Positions 26,080 through 34,892 of a DNA stretch of 64,000 nt are shown here, piece after piece. The stretch is from positions 24,279 through 88,278 of the forward strand of contig JAAUZI010000077.1 of the NCBI GenBank assembly GCA_014804645.1, written 5' to 3'. Source of the DNA: Lachnospiraceae bacterium (GTDB taxonomy: Bacteria > Bacillota > Clostridia > Lachnospirales > Lachnospiraceae). Each line of letters begins with the position of its first letter. Within the stretch, counting starts at the first letter, position 1. A model generated the notes under the pieces. That model had not been told where the DNA came from, did no database searches, and saw only the letters and a list, made by a program, of their open reading frames with translations. The position numbers were made by a program, and so were the translations under genes.

Positions 26080-27681
26080 ATGAGCACTTTATCTAAAAAA
26101 GGAAAACGATATATGGCGCTGGCCTGCCTGCTGTATGCAATGACGGCGGCAACGGACGTAGTTGCTGTATACTGGACGGCAAAAGTTTTGGAGTATGCCG
26201 AGCAGGGGAATATCACTGGTTTGCTCTGGCAGTCGCTGGCCAGGCTGGGCCTTTTGATTTTCAGCTATTTGCTGACGGGCGCGGCAGTGATTGCCCGTCT
26301 TGCGTTTCTCTCCAATGGGGAATTATGTATGAAAAACGGCATCATGCAAAATATCTTAAGGCGTCCGTTGAAGAGTTTTCGCGGGGAGGAGGATGCCTTT
26401 TATCTGAATTTGCTGACAACGGATGTGGATATGTATGTGGAAGGATATCTGGATAATGTTCCTCTTGCCGTAAACACCGTGACGGCCATGCTGTTTTCCG
26501 CGTTCATGCTCTTGCGGATGCATCCGCTGCTGCTTGTATCTGCGCTGGCGGTGTCAGCGTTACCTATGTTGGCGATCAAACCTTTCGCCAGTGCGCGGCA
26601 GCGAACCAAGGCAGCATACTCTCGTTCAGCGGAAGACTATACGAATGCGTTAAAGGAAAACATAGAAGGATATGAGACAATTCGCTCCGGCAATGGCGAG
26701 GAGTACAGCAAACTCAGGTATAGCCAGGCCAGTGCAGTTCGTCAGCGCGCATGGGCAAAAGACTTCTTCGTTGGGCAGATGAGCTTTGAACTGTTGATGC
26801 ATGTGGCGGGAGTGGCCGGTATTGTCTGCACGGCTGTCGGAGGCTGTCTTGCGGTCAAGGGAGTTATGTCGATCGGTATGATTTTCGCCGCGCTGAACTA
26901 TTTTTCCTCCATATCTAACGGTTTTTCAAATGCGACAAACTATATTGTGACCATCCGATCAACAAAAAAGGTAACGGAAAAGCTGCAGGATCAGAGGAAT
27001 ATGCCCTGTCCCGAACCAAGTGGTCTGCCTATGGCATCGGGACCGGCAGTGGAGTATGACAATGTGACCTTTGCTTTTGGGGAACGAAAACTCTATGAAA
27101 GATTTACCCATACCTTTGCTTTTGGGGGATGCTATGCCATAGTAGGAGAAAGTGGCAGCGGAAAATCTACGCTGCTTAAGCTGCTCTTGAAATATTTTGA
27201 TGGGTATGAGGGGACGATCCATTTAGCAGGTCAGGATATCCGCCAACTTTCTGAGAAAGAGGTGTATGCCATGGTGGGAGTGGTCAACCAGTCCCCGTAT
27301 CTTTTTAACGCCTCTCTATATGAAAATATCACGCTGTTTGGCGGCGAACCCGGCCGGGATTCGGAGGAGTATCATTCTTTGCTAAAAGAGCTTAATCTTA
27401 CAGCTTTGGCTCAGCGGGTGGGGGAAACGCCACTGGGAGATTTTGGCGATAACATATCTGGTGGGGAACGTCAGAGAATAAATATAGCCCGCGCGTTGCA
27501 CCGCCATCCGAGAATCGTTTTTTTTGATGAGCCAACCACGGGACTTGATCCGGAAAATGTCGCCTTGATCGATGAGTTCATATTTAATTGTCAGGACATG
27601 ACACGCGTAGTGATCACACATAATTGGTCGCAGGAGTATCTAAGCCGTTTTGACGAGGTTATTCAAATCGGAAAAGGTTGA
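26080..27681 (+). CDS. ABC exporter of the RiPP locus (fused TMD-NBD)
   Basis: 533 residues. A six-helix membrane domain (residues about 10-290) is followed by an ATPase: Walker A GESGSGKST, signature ISGGERQRINIARAL, Walker B RIVFFDEPTTGLDPEN with catalytic Glu, and H-loop VITHNWSQ. No C39 peptidase domain is present, so leader cleavage must be done by another protease. Ribosome site GGAGGAG before the ATG. Position right after the precursor suggests it exports the mature peptide or gives immunity. Confidence 0.87.
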   Translation: MSTLSKKGKRYMALACLLYAMTAATDVVAVYWTAKVLEYAEQGNITGLLWQSLARLGLLIFSYLLTGAAVIARLAFLSNGELCMKNGIMQNILRRPLKSFRGEEDAFYLNLLTTDVDMYVEGYLDNVPLAVNTVTAMLFSAFMLLRMHPLLLVSALAVSALPMLAIKPFASARQRTKAAYSRSAEDYTNALKENIEGYETIRSGNGEEYSKLRYSQASAVRQRAWAKDFFVGQMSFELLMHVAGVAGIVCTAVGGCLAVKGVMSIGMIFAALNYFSSISNGFSNATNYIVTIRSTKKVTEKLQDQRNMPCPEPSGLPMASGPAVEYDNVTFAFGERKLYERFTHTFAFGGCYAIVGESGSGKSTLLKLLLKYFDGYEGTIHLAGQDIRQLSEKEVYAMVGVVNQSPYLFNASLYENITLFGGEPGRDSEEYHSLLKELNLTALAQRVGETPLGDFGDNISGGERQRINIARALHRHPRIVFFDEPTTGLDPENVALIDEFIFNCQDMTRVVITHNWSQEYLSRFDEVIQIGKG

Positions 27682-27701
27682 ACGTACACTGTAAATTTGT
27701 A

Positions 27702-27731
27702 TTGACAACATCGTTGCGGAATGAGTAATAT
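27702..27731 (+). promoter_or_regulatory. promoter of the heterodimeric exporter operon
   Basis: TTGACA (27702-27707), 18-bp spacer, TAATAT (27726-27731), 20 bases after the RiPP exporter stop. Transcripts would begin near 27738, just before the leader ORF. Confidence 0.7.
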
Positions 27732-27751
27732 AGAAATATGGAGTAAGACTG

Positions 27752-27856
27752 ATGAGAAGGAGATACCTTATATGGCTATCTCCTTTTATCTGTGGGCTGG
27801 AGAATGTTTGCACAGCGTTTTTCCACGGCTGGGCGTCCGGCACGGAACAGGAGTAA
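27752..27856 (+). CDS. 34-aa leader peptide coupled to the ABC exporter
   Basis: ATG at 27752 with GGAG 8 bases upstream; 34 codons, product starting MRRRYLIWLSPFICGLENV and ending FFHGWASGTEQE. Its stop (27854-27856) lies 3 bases before the exporter start, and the exporter's AGGAG is inside its last codons. A hairpin (27757-27785) is formed by its first codons. This resembles leader-controlled multidrug exporter operons such as bmrBCD; function is inference. Confidence 0.6.
   Translation: MRRRYLIWLSPFICGLENVCTAFFHGWASGTEQE
27757..27785 (+). promoter_or_regulatory. hairpin within the leader ORF
   Basis: AAGGAGATA (27757-27765) pairs with TATCTCCTT (27777-27785), 9 perfect base pairs, loop 11, followed by TTATC. 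A ribosome on the leader ORF would melt it. It may be a weak terminator or pause site, and it also buries an internal AGGAG. Confidence 0.55.
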
Positions 27857-27859
27857 GCT

Positions 27860-29620
27860 ATGAGACTGATGGTACAATATATCAAAAAACATATGGGCAT
27901 GTTCCTGATTGCGGTAGTGTTTCTCACCATAGAGACCTCTGCGGATCTGCTGCAGCCAACCTTTATGTCCTATATTGTGGACCGGGGCGTCAAGGGGCAG
28001 GAGATGGGATTGATCCTGCGCTATGGGCTGATTATGCTGGGGATTACCGCCATGGGAGCCATCGGCGCGGTGGTGCGCAACATATATGCCAGCAGAACCT
28101 CCCAGCTTATCGGCAAGGAGATCCGGCTGGCTATCTACGAGAAGGTGCAGACTCTGTCCCATGAAAATATTGACCGGCTGCAGCCCGCGTCCATCATCAC
28201 CAGAATCACCAACGACGTGACCCAGATGCAGAACTTTATCAACGGGATCATGCGGATCATGCTGAAGGCCCCGGTGACCTGCATCGGCGCTGTGGTGCTA
28301 ATTATCTTGCAGATGCCGCGGCTGCTGCCGTTGATGCTGGTGATCCTGGTCTGTGCCGGGTTGCTGATCTACGGCAATATGAAGATGGGCTATCCCCGTT
28401 TTGACAGGATGCAGAAAAAGCTGGACGAACTGAACCGCACCAGCCGGGAGTTTTTGAGCGCTATCCGGGTGGTCAAGGCATTTCGGGCGGAGGAGCAGGA
28501 GCGGGATAAATTTGGGGAGGCCTCTCAGCAGTTGGCCCAGGCGGGCATATCCTCCATGCGGGTCATGGCCATTTTCGGCCCGCTGATCAATCTCACCGTC
28601 AACGGGGGAATCGTGGTGATGCTCTGGCTCTCGGGGCGGGAGCTGTCCGGGGAGATCGGGCGGCTGATGGCGTGTGTCAACTACATGACCCAGGTGCTGT
28701 TTGCGCTGGGTATGGTGTCCAATATCTTGAATTCCGCCGTCAGGGCGGTGGCGTCCTCCGCCAGGGTGCGGGAGATTCTGGACGAGATGCCCGCCCAGCG
28801 GGAGGCGGCCGAGGAGAGGGCCGTGACGGTCAGGGATGGCAGTATCGTCTTCCGGCAGGTGTCCTTTGCCTATGCGGACACTGCCCGCCCGGCGGTGCAG
28901 GAGGCTGACTTCTCTGTCGGGACCGGGGAGATCATCGGCATTATCGGTCCCACCGGCTCGGGCAAATCCACGCTGGTGAACCTGGTTCCCAGATTCTACG
29001 ACGCCACACAGGGACAGGTGCTGGTAGGAGGCGAAGACGTGACAGAGATCCCCACGGCGCTGCTGCGGCAGCAGATCGCCATAGTGCCCCAGAAGGCGTT
29101 GCTTTTCACAGGCACCATAGAGGAGAATCTGCGCTGGGGCGACAAACAGGCCACCGTGGAGGAGATTCACCGGGCGGCCCGGGCGGCCTGCGCGGAGGAG
29201 TTCGTGTCAAAGCTGCCGGAGGGCTATGAGACGCAGCTGGGCCAGGGGGGCGTGAATCTCTCCGGCGGCCAGAAACAGCGTCTCTCCATCGCCAGAGCGC
29301 TGCTGAAAAAGCCGCGGATACTGATTCTGGACGATTGTACCAGCGCCCTGGACGCCACCACAGAGGCCCAGGTCTTGGCGGGAATTCTTGACAACGCTCC
29401 AGGCACGACGGTGCTGCTGGTCAGCCAGAGGATATCCACGGTCATGAGAGCGGATCATATTCTCTGCATGGAGGACGGGAGAATCTGCGGTTTCGGCTCC
29501 CATGAAAGTCTGATGGAAGACTGTGAGCCTTATAGGGCTATTTACCGATCTCAGATCGGGCCGGAGAATCTGCCGGGGGAGGCAGGGGCCACAGAGAAAG
29601 GAGGGATGCTCAATGGATAA
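27860..29620 (+). CDS. ABC multidrug exporter subunit with degenerate catalytic site
   Basis: 586 residues, six transmembrane helices then an ATPase: Walker A GPTGSGKST, signature LSGGQKQRLSIARAL, Walker B ILILDDCTSALD. The catalytic Glu after Walker B is Asp, as in the non-canonical half of heterodimeric exporters (BmrC, LmrC, TM287). H-loop is also changed (LLVSQRIST, Gln for His). It overlaps the partner gene by 8 bases. Probably pumps drugs or lipids; substrate not inferable. Confidence 0.9.
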   Translation: MRLMVQYIKKHMGMFLIAVVFLTIETSADLLQPTFMSYIVDRGVKGQEMGLILRYGLIMLGITAMGAIGAVVRNIYASRTSQLIGKEIRLAIYEKVQTLSHENIDRLQPASIITRITNDVTQMQNFINGIMRIMLKAPVTCIGAVVLIILQMPRLLPLMLVILVCAGLLIYGNMKMGYPRFDRMQKKLDELNRTSREFLSAIRVVKAFRAEEQERDKFGEASQQLAQAGISSMRVMAIFGPLINLTVNGGIVVMLWLSGRELSGEIGRLMACVNYMTQVLFALGMVSNILNSAVRAVASSARVREILDEMPAQREAAEERAVTVRDGSIVFRQVSFAYADTARPAVQEADFSVGTGEIIGIIGPTGSGKSTLVNLVPRFYDATQGQVLVGGEDVTEIPTALLRQQIAIVPQKALLFTGTIEENLRWGDKQATVEEIHRAARAACAEEFVSKLPEGYETQLGQGGVNLSGGQKQRLSIARALLKKPRILILDDCTSALDATTEAQVLAGILDNAPGTTVLLVSQRISTVMRADHILCMEDGRICGFGSHESLMEDCEPYRAIYRSQIGPENLPGEAGATEKGGMLNG

Positions 29621-31406
29621 AAATATGGCGACGCCGCCCTCTCAGCTGGGCCGCGCAAGGGGCGTCCCGGCAGTTAAGCCCAAGGACATGCGAGGGACAT
29701 TGGTTCGACTGTGGCAGCTGACACGGGGCCACAGAAAAGGACTGGGCTGGATTCTGCTGCTGTCCGCTTTGGCCTCCGGCTCGGCGGTGCTGTCCCCCTA
29801 TCTCATCGGCAGGGCGGTCAACTGCATTGACAACGGCGAGCCTGGTCTGAGGCTGCTGCTGGTGCTGGCGGCTCTGTATCTGGGAGACTGGCTGGTGAGA
29901 TTCCTGCAGCAGTTTCTCATGGCGGGCGTAGGGCAGCGGATGATCCTGCATATCCGCACCAGTCTGTTTGCCCATATGGAAAAGCTACCCCTGTCCTTTT
30001 TCGATACCCGGCAGCACGGAGAGCTGATGAGCAGGCTGACCAATGATGTGGACAATATCAGCGTCACCATATCGGATTCACTGACTCAGCTGCTGATGTA
30101 TGGGTTTACGATCAGCGGCATTTTCTGCGTCATGATCTGCATGAGCCCTCTGCTCACGGGCATTGCGCTCTTTGCGGTGCTGTTGATCTTTTTGCTGACT
30201 CGGGCGGTGACAAGTAGAACCAAGGTGCTGTTTCGGCAGCAGCAGGCCATTTTGGGCAGACTCAACGGTCAGGTGGAGGAGAGCATATCCGGCATCGGTA
30301 TGGTCAAGGCATTCGGACAGGAGCAGGAGATGGTGGCGAAGTTCGTGGAGAACAATGACGCTTTCTGCCAGGTGGCAACCAAGGCTCAGATCGCCTCCGG
30401 TTACCTGATGCCTATGATGAATGTGATCAACAATTTGACCTATGTGCTGATCGCCATGGCCAGCGGCATAATGGCCCTTAAGAGACAGCTGACCGTGGGG
30501 GAGATCTCCAGTTTTCTGCTGTACTCCCGGCAGTTTTCCAGGCCCTTTGTGGAGATCGCCAACATATATAACAACTTTCAGACGGCGGTAGCGGGAGCGG
30601 AGCGTATCATAGAGATACTGGATGAGAGCTGCGAGCCGGAGGATGTGGAGGGAGCCAGGAGCGCGGCGCAGGTCCGGGGAGCCGTCAGTTTTCGGGATGT
30701 GACCTTCGGTTACCGGCCCGATAAACCGGTATTACAGCATATCAATCTGGAGATTGAGGCGGGAACCCGAGTGGCTGTGGTGGGTCCTACCGGCTCAGGG
30801 AAGACCACTCTGATCAATTTGCTCACCCGCTTTTACGACGTGCAGGAGGGGGCCATTCTGCTGGACGGCTGCGACCTGCGCCAGTATCGGCTGGGGGAGC
30901 TGCGGCAGGCCTTTGGCGTGGTGCTGCAGGACACGGCGCTTTTTGGAGCTACGATCCGGGAGAATATCAGCTACGGCCACCAAGACGTGCCCCTGGAGGA
31001 GGTGCAGGAGGCGGCCAGAGTGGCGGGGGCGGACGGATTTATCCGCAGGCTCCCCCAGGGCTATGAGACTGTGCTGCACCAGGGCGGCGCGGAGCTGAGT
31101 CAGGGGGAGAGACAGCTTTTGACCATTGCCAGAGCGGTGCTGGACCATGCTCCCATCATGATACTGGACGAAGCCACCAGCTCCGTGGATACCGTGACGG
31201 AGCAGCATATCCGCCAGGCCATGCTGGCTATTACGCAGGGCCGCACTTCCTTTATCATTGCCCACCGCCTGTCCACAATACGGGATTCCGATTTGATATT
31301 GCTGATTCGGGACGGACAGATTGCGGAACAGGGGACGCATCAGCAGCTCATGGATCTGCAGGGGGAGTACGCGCGAATGTATCTGACGCAGATGGGAAGA
31401 ATGTAG
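29613..31406 (+). CDS. ABC multidrug exporter subunit, canonical catalytic site
   Basis: 597 residues from the ATG at 29613, which follows AAAGGAGGG; an in-frame start 90 bases upstream lies deep in the previous gene and has no ribosome site. Six transmembrane helices, Walker A GPTGSGKTT, signature LSQGERQLLTIARAV, Walker B IMILDEATSSVD with Glu, and H-loop IIAHRLST. It supplies the consensus ATPase site to the heterodimer, typical of BmrD/LmrD partners. Confidence 0.9.
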   Translation: MDKNMATPPSQLGRARGVPAVKPKDMRGTLVRLWQLTRGHRKGLGWILLLSALASGSAVLSPYLIGRAVNCIDNGEPGLRLLLVLAALYLGDWLVRFLQQFLMAGVGQRMILHIRTSLFAHMEKLPLSFFDTRQHGELMSRLTNDVDNISVTISDSLTQLLMYGFTISGIFCVMICMSPLLTGIALFAVLLIFLLTRAVTSRTKVLFRQQQAILGRLNGQVEESISGIGMVKAFGQEQEMVAKFVENNDAFCQVATKAQIASGYLMPMMNVINNLTYVLIAMASGIMALKRQLTVGEISSFLLYSRQFSRPFVEIANIYNNFQTAVAGAERIIEILDESCEPEDVEGARSAAQVRGAVSFRDVTFGYRPDKPVLQHINLEIEAGTRVAVVGPTGSGKTTLINLLTRFYDVQEGAILLDGCDLRQYRLGELRQAFGVVLQDTALFGATIRENISYGHQDVPLEEVQEAARVAGADGFIRRLPQGYETVLHQGGAELSQGERQLLTIARAVLDHAPIMILDEATSSVDTVTEQHIRQAMLAITQGRTSFIIAHRLSTIRDSDLILLIRDGQIAEQGTHQQLMDLQGEYARMYLTQMGRM

Positions 31407-31452
31407 GCCGGGCAGGACGCAGAAAATGGGGGTCAAAACCATAAAGTAGGAT

Positions 31453-31481
31453 TTGACGATTAATATGAATAATGTTATGAT
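31453..31481 (+). promoter_or_regulatory. sigma-A promoter of fapA and the late flagellar genes
   Basis: TTGACG (31453-31458), 17-bp spacer, TATGAT (31476-31481). An 85-base leader follows before fapA. Confidence 0.6.
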
Positions 31482-31565
31482 AAAATCAGATGTTGCACGA
31501 ACTATGTAGTCACTGGAGGGCATCTCGCGGAAATGGCTGTGAGGGAAAGGAAATAGCGGAGACAT

Positions 31566-33434
31566 ATGAGCAGTGGATCGCATTTTCAGGAAAGCAAAAT
31601 GATGATTGACGACCTGCTCCATGCGGTCAACGGTCTGATCGAGATAGCCAACGGTGAGTTGGTGGCTCTGGACGAGGAACCGGTGGAGGTGGAAGTCGAG
31701 GAGCAGGAACCGGAGATCGATCTGGCGGAGCTGGAGGCAATGGGGCTTTATGAGGCCCAGCTGCAGGAGGTGGAACTGGGTATCAGACAGAAACTGCCGG
31801 TGCAGCTATACGCCCAGAACTGTTATAACTGGATGCAGATGAAGGAAATCCGGCTGGGCATGCTGGCCCAGGTGGATGTAAAGTGGTATACTAACCCCCT
31901 CTACAACGCGGAGCAGATGCATCAGATTCGGCTGGGTCTGGAGTATGGCCTGGACGTGTCGGGCTATGCCCGCCTGATTTACACTGTGTCGGATATGTAC
32001 AAAAAGCGTCACGCCCTGATGGAGGAGAAATACAGAAATGGCGAGGGGGGCCAGGAACGCTATATTCTGGATGAGTTTACCCGTATCAGGATTCACCTCA
32101 GCGCGGATCTGATGACGGCGTGGATCATGGTGCCGGAGGGCGAGGAGCGCATCTACACCGTAGCGGAGCTGCGCCGCCTCCTCAAAAAATATGAGGTGCG
32201 GCATGGCATTCAGGCCGACGGCCTGTGCGAAGCTACGATACAGAGTACCAGGGGCAGAGAGATTTTGATTGCCCAGGGAACGTCCGCGATGCCGGGAACG
32301 GACGGCTATTATGAGCTGTTTTTTAACCGGGAGCTGCCGGGCAGTCCGGAGCTTTTGGCGGATGGCAGCGTGGATTACTCTCGGGTGATCGTGGCGGACA
32401 CGGCTCAGCCGGGACAGCTGTTGGCTCAGTACCGGCCTGCGGGCAAGGGAAAGCCGGGCATGACGGTGACCGGTATCGCGCTGGACGGCGAGACGGGGCG
32501 GGATCTGCCGCCGATTACGGGCAGCGGTATCACAGGGGACGACGCCAGGCGCATCTACTACTCCGCCATCAAGGGCTATGTGACATATGATGCGGAGAGC
32601 TGTAAGCTGAATGTACTGCCGACCTACCTGGTGAACGGAGATGTGAACAGCTACAGCGGCAGTGTGATTTACGATGGTACTATACATATCAGCGGCGCGG
32701 TGAGCGGTAAGGCTATGATACGGGCCACGGGAGACGTCATTGTGGACGGCTTTGTCAGCGGCGGCTATATCGAGGCGGGACACAATGTGATTTTGAGAAG
32801 CGGCGTCAATGCGGGGGATCAGGGCAGCATACAGGCGGGCGGCCAGATCATGGGCAAGTTCTTCGAGCGGGTGCGCCTCACGGCGGGCGGAAATATCGAG
32901 GGCAACTACTTTTTGGACTGCAGTGTGTACTCGGAGGGAAGGGTGCTTGCCAAGGGCGGCAAGAGCCGGATCATGGGCGGTGAGATGACCGCCAGCGCGG
33001 GCGTGGAGGCAGGGATCATCGGCAACTACGGCAGCGCCAAGACGGTGATCTCCGTGGCCAATCTGTACGAGCTGACAGAGCAGCTGGAGAACATTAAGGA
33101 ACAGGAAAAAAAGGTGAGTTTCGAGCGGGAAAAGCTGGAGGAGGGCAGGCAGAAACTGGAAAAGCTGATGGAGGACGGCGCGGTCGCCGACCAGCGGCTC
33201 TATCAGAAGGTCCTACAGGCGTCCCAGATCAAGGAGGGCGAGTGGACTGAGCTGGAGCTGCGAAAGGAGCATCTCAAGACAGTGAAAAAGGACGCCATGC
33301 AGGCGTCTGTGAGAGCCCTCAAGGAGCTGCGCCCCGGGACGGTCGTTGTAATCAACGGCGTGACAAGGATGTTTATGGAGGCCATGTCAGGCACTACATT
33401 GACGGAAGCAGTTTTGCTGGAAAAGAAAAAATAG
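31566..33434 (+). CDS. FapA/DUF342 flagellar-associated polymerase-like protein
   Basis: 622 residues. An acidic N-terminal region is followed by the DUF342 (FapA) beta-helical core: GYVTYDAESCKLNVLPTYLV, SGSVIYDGTIHISGAVSGK, DVIVDGFVSGGYIEAGHNVI and RVLAKGGKSRIMGG. A C-terminal coiled coil (KVSFEREKLEEGRQKLEKLM) and AMSGTTL tail complete it. Family members sit in flagellar and cell-shape loci; the biochemical role is uncertain. GGAG is 7 bases before the ATG. Confidence 0.82.
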   Translation: MSSGSHFQESKMMIDDLLHAVNGLIEIANGELVALDEEPVEVEVEEQEPEIDLAELEAMGLYEAQLQEVELGIRQKLPVQLYAQNCYNWMQMKEIRLGMLAQVDVKWYTNPLYNAEQMHQIRLGLEYGLDVSGYARLIYTVSDMYKKRHALMEEKYRNGEGGQERYILDEFTRIRIHLSADLMTAWIMVPEGEERIYTVAELRRLLKKYEVRHGIQADGLCEATIQSTRGREILIAQGTSAMPGTDGYYELFFNRELPGSPELLADGSVDYSRVIVADTAQPGQLLAQYRPAGKGKPGMTVTGIALDGETGRDLPPITGSGITGDDARRIYYSAIKGYVTYDAESCKLNVLPTYLVNGDVNSYSGSVIYDGTIHISGAVSGKAMIRATGDVIVDGFVSGGYIEAGHNVILRSGVNAGDQGSIQAGGQIMGKFFERVRLTAGGNIEGNYFLDCSVYSEGRVLAKGGKSRIMGGEMTASAGVEAGIIGNYGSAKTVISVANLYELTEQLENIKEQEKKVSFEREKLEEGRQKLEKLMEDGAVADQRLYQKVLQASQIKEGEWTELELRKEHLKTVKKDAMQASVRALKELRPGTVVVINGVTRMFMEAMSGTTLTEAVLLEKKK

Positions 33435-33449
33435 CGAGGTGAATTGGCG

Positions 33450-34520
33450 ATGGCAGAGAGAAACAAAATATTGATTGCGGACAGAGAAGGGGCGGACCGA
33501 AAATTGCTGAGCCAGCTTCTGGGGGACTCCTATGATATTATACTTGCCGACGACGGAAGGCAGGTGCTGAGCGAGATACAGAAGAGAAAGAATGAGCTGG
33601 CGGCGGTGGTGCTGGACTGGGATATCCCTCTTGTCAGCGCATACCAGATCATGCAGGTGATGCAGTCCAAGCGAATGCTGGGGCAGATACGGCTCTTTGT
33701 CAGCACGGTCCAGAAGGATTCTGAGATCGACAAGAAGGCGTTTGGAATGGACGCCACGGCGATAATTCAGAAACCCTACTCGGCGGTAGCGGTTCACAGG
33801 CAGATACTGAATTGTCTGGAGCGGGAGGCGGAGCGTGAGCGGCTGCGTGAGGAAGTGGAGAAAAGGGGACGGCAGCTGGAGGAGAGTCAGAAGAAACTGG
33901 ACGTTTTCTATGACAACCTGCTGGACGCCATCGGTACGTTGATGGAGTACCGGGTGTCCGAGTCCGACCAGCATGTGAAACGTATCAAAGGTTTCACCAG
34001 AATATTGGCGGTAGCCTACAAGAATGAGTTCCCGGACTGCGGGCTGGACGAGGCGGAGATCAACCGGATCGTCAGAGGTTCCGTGATACATGATATAGGT
34101 AAGGTCGCAGTGCCGGACGCGGTGTTGCTCAACCCCGCAAAGCTCACGGAGGATGAGCAGCAGATCCTGAGGAGCCACACCACCAAGGGAGAGGAGATCA
34201 TGCAGCTGCTCAGGGAGGTACAGGACGAGGAGCAGTTCCGCGTGTCCTGCGAGATCTGCCGCTGGCACCACGAGCGCCACGACGGCGGCGGGTATCCGGA
34301 CGGGCTGGAGGGCAGTGAGATTCCCATATCCGCTCAGATCGTCTCCATTGTGGACGCGTATGACGAACTGCTGTCCGAGCGTATCTCCAAGAAACCCTAC
34401 GACAAGGAGACGGCGTTTAAAAAGATTATGAACGGAGAGTGCGGCGCTTTTGCGCCGGATCTTCTGAAATGCTTTGGATCTTCCAAGAAACTTCTGGAGT
34501 TATTTTCCGACAGCAATTGA
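33450..34520 (+). CDS. response regulator with HD-GYP c-di-GMP phosphodiesterase domain
   Basis: 356 residues from the ATG at 33450 with GAGGTG 8 bases upstream. The receiver domain (residues 1-125) has ILIADREGAD and VVLDWDIPL with the phospho-acceptor Asp, and K in IIQKPYS. A coiled coil precedes the HD-GYP domain: VIHDIGKVAVPD, HHERHDGGGYPDGLEGSEIP and IVSIVDAYDELLS. It should hydrolyse c-di-GMP under two-component control. Its place in the flagellar operon links c-di-GMP turnover to motility. Confidence 0.9.
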   Translation: MAERNKILIADREGADRKLLSQLLGDSYDIILADDGRQVLSEIQKRKNELAAVVLDWDIPLVSAYQIMQVMQSKRMLGQIRLFVSTVQKDSEIDKKAFGMDATAIIQKPYSAVAVHRQILNCLEREAERERLREEVEKRGRQLEESQKKLDVFYDNLLDAIGTLMEYRVSESDQHVKRIKGFTRILAVAYKNEFPDCGLDEAEINRIVRGSVIHDIGKVAVPDAVLLNPAKLTEDEQQILRSHTTKGEEIMQLLREVQDEEQFRVSCEICRWHHERHDGGGYPDGLEGSEIPISAQIVSIVDAYDELLSERISKKPYDKETAFKKIMNGECGAFAPDLLKCFGSSKKLLELFSDSN

Positions 34521-34537
34521 TTTTATTTTTTCCCTCT

Positions 34538-34564
34538 AAAGTATTTTGCCTTTTGTCCGATAAA
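34538..34564 (+). promoter_or_regulatory. sigma-28 (SigD/FliA) promoter of flgM
   Basis: TAAA (34538-34541), exactly 15 bases, TCCGATAA (34557-34564). The consensus is TAAA-N15-GCCGATAA, so 11 of 12 positions match. It drives flgM and downstream late genes. Confidence 0.85.
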
Positions 34565-34575
34565 AATAGTAACAA

Positions 34576-34593
34576 GAATGAAGGATCATTCTG
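34576..34593 (+). promoter_or_regulatory. candidate CsrA site in flgM leader
   Basis: AGAATG-AAGGAT-CATTCT: 6-bp perfect stem showing GGA in a 6-base loop, just after the predicted start of the sigma-28 transcript and directly upstream of the purine-rich ribosome site (34594-34605). This is the structural signature of CsrA targets. Confidence 0.55.
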
Positions 34594-34610
34594 GAAAGGG
34601 GGAGTCGGAT

Positions 34611-34886
34611 ATGAGAATAGAGGCGTACAATCAGGTACAGCAGTTATATCAGGCAAAACGCACGGGCAAGACTCAGAAGTCTGCGGCATCAGCAAGGACG
34701 GACAGATTGCAGATCAGCAGTTTGGGCAAGGATATTCAGACCGCCAAGGCAGCGGTTGCCGCCGCACCTGATATTCGTGAGGAGTTAACGGCTCCAATCA
34801 AGGCGAGAATACAGGACGGAACCTATGAAGTCAGCAATCAGAGTTTCGCGGAGAAACTGATGATGAAGTACGAGGAAATGAGGTAA
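34611..34886 (+). CDS. flgM: FlgM, anti-sigma-28 factor
   Basis: 91 residues from the ATG at 34611, which follows GGGGGAG; a start 33 bases upstream lies in the CsrA-like hairpin and is unlikely. The C-terminal sigma-binding region ELTAPIKARIQDGTYEVSNQ and SFAEKLM is typical of FlgM. It holds SigD inactive until export through the finished hook. The gene has its own sigma-28 promoter, giving feedback. Confidence 0.9.
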   Translation: MRIEAYNQVQQLYQAKRTGKTQKSAASARTDRLQISSLGKDIQTAKAAVAAAPDIREELTAPIKARIQDGTYEVSNQSFAEKLMMKYEEMR

Positions 34887-34892
34887 TTACCA

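Noticed and set aside
27860..31406. Several long minus-strand frames across the ABC exporter genes
   Set aside because: They mirror codon bias of the sense genes, are rich in His/Arg/Leu/Gln and show no motif or ribosome site.
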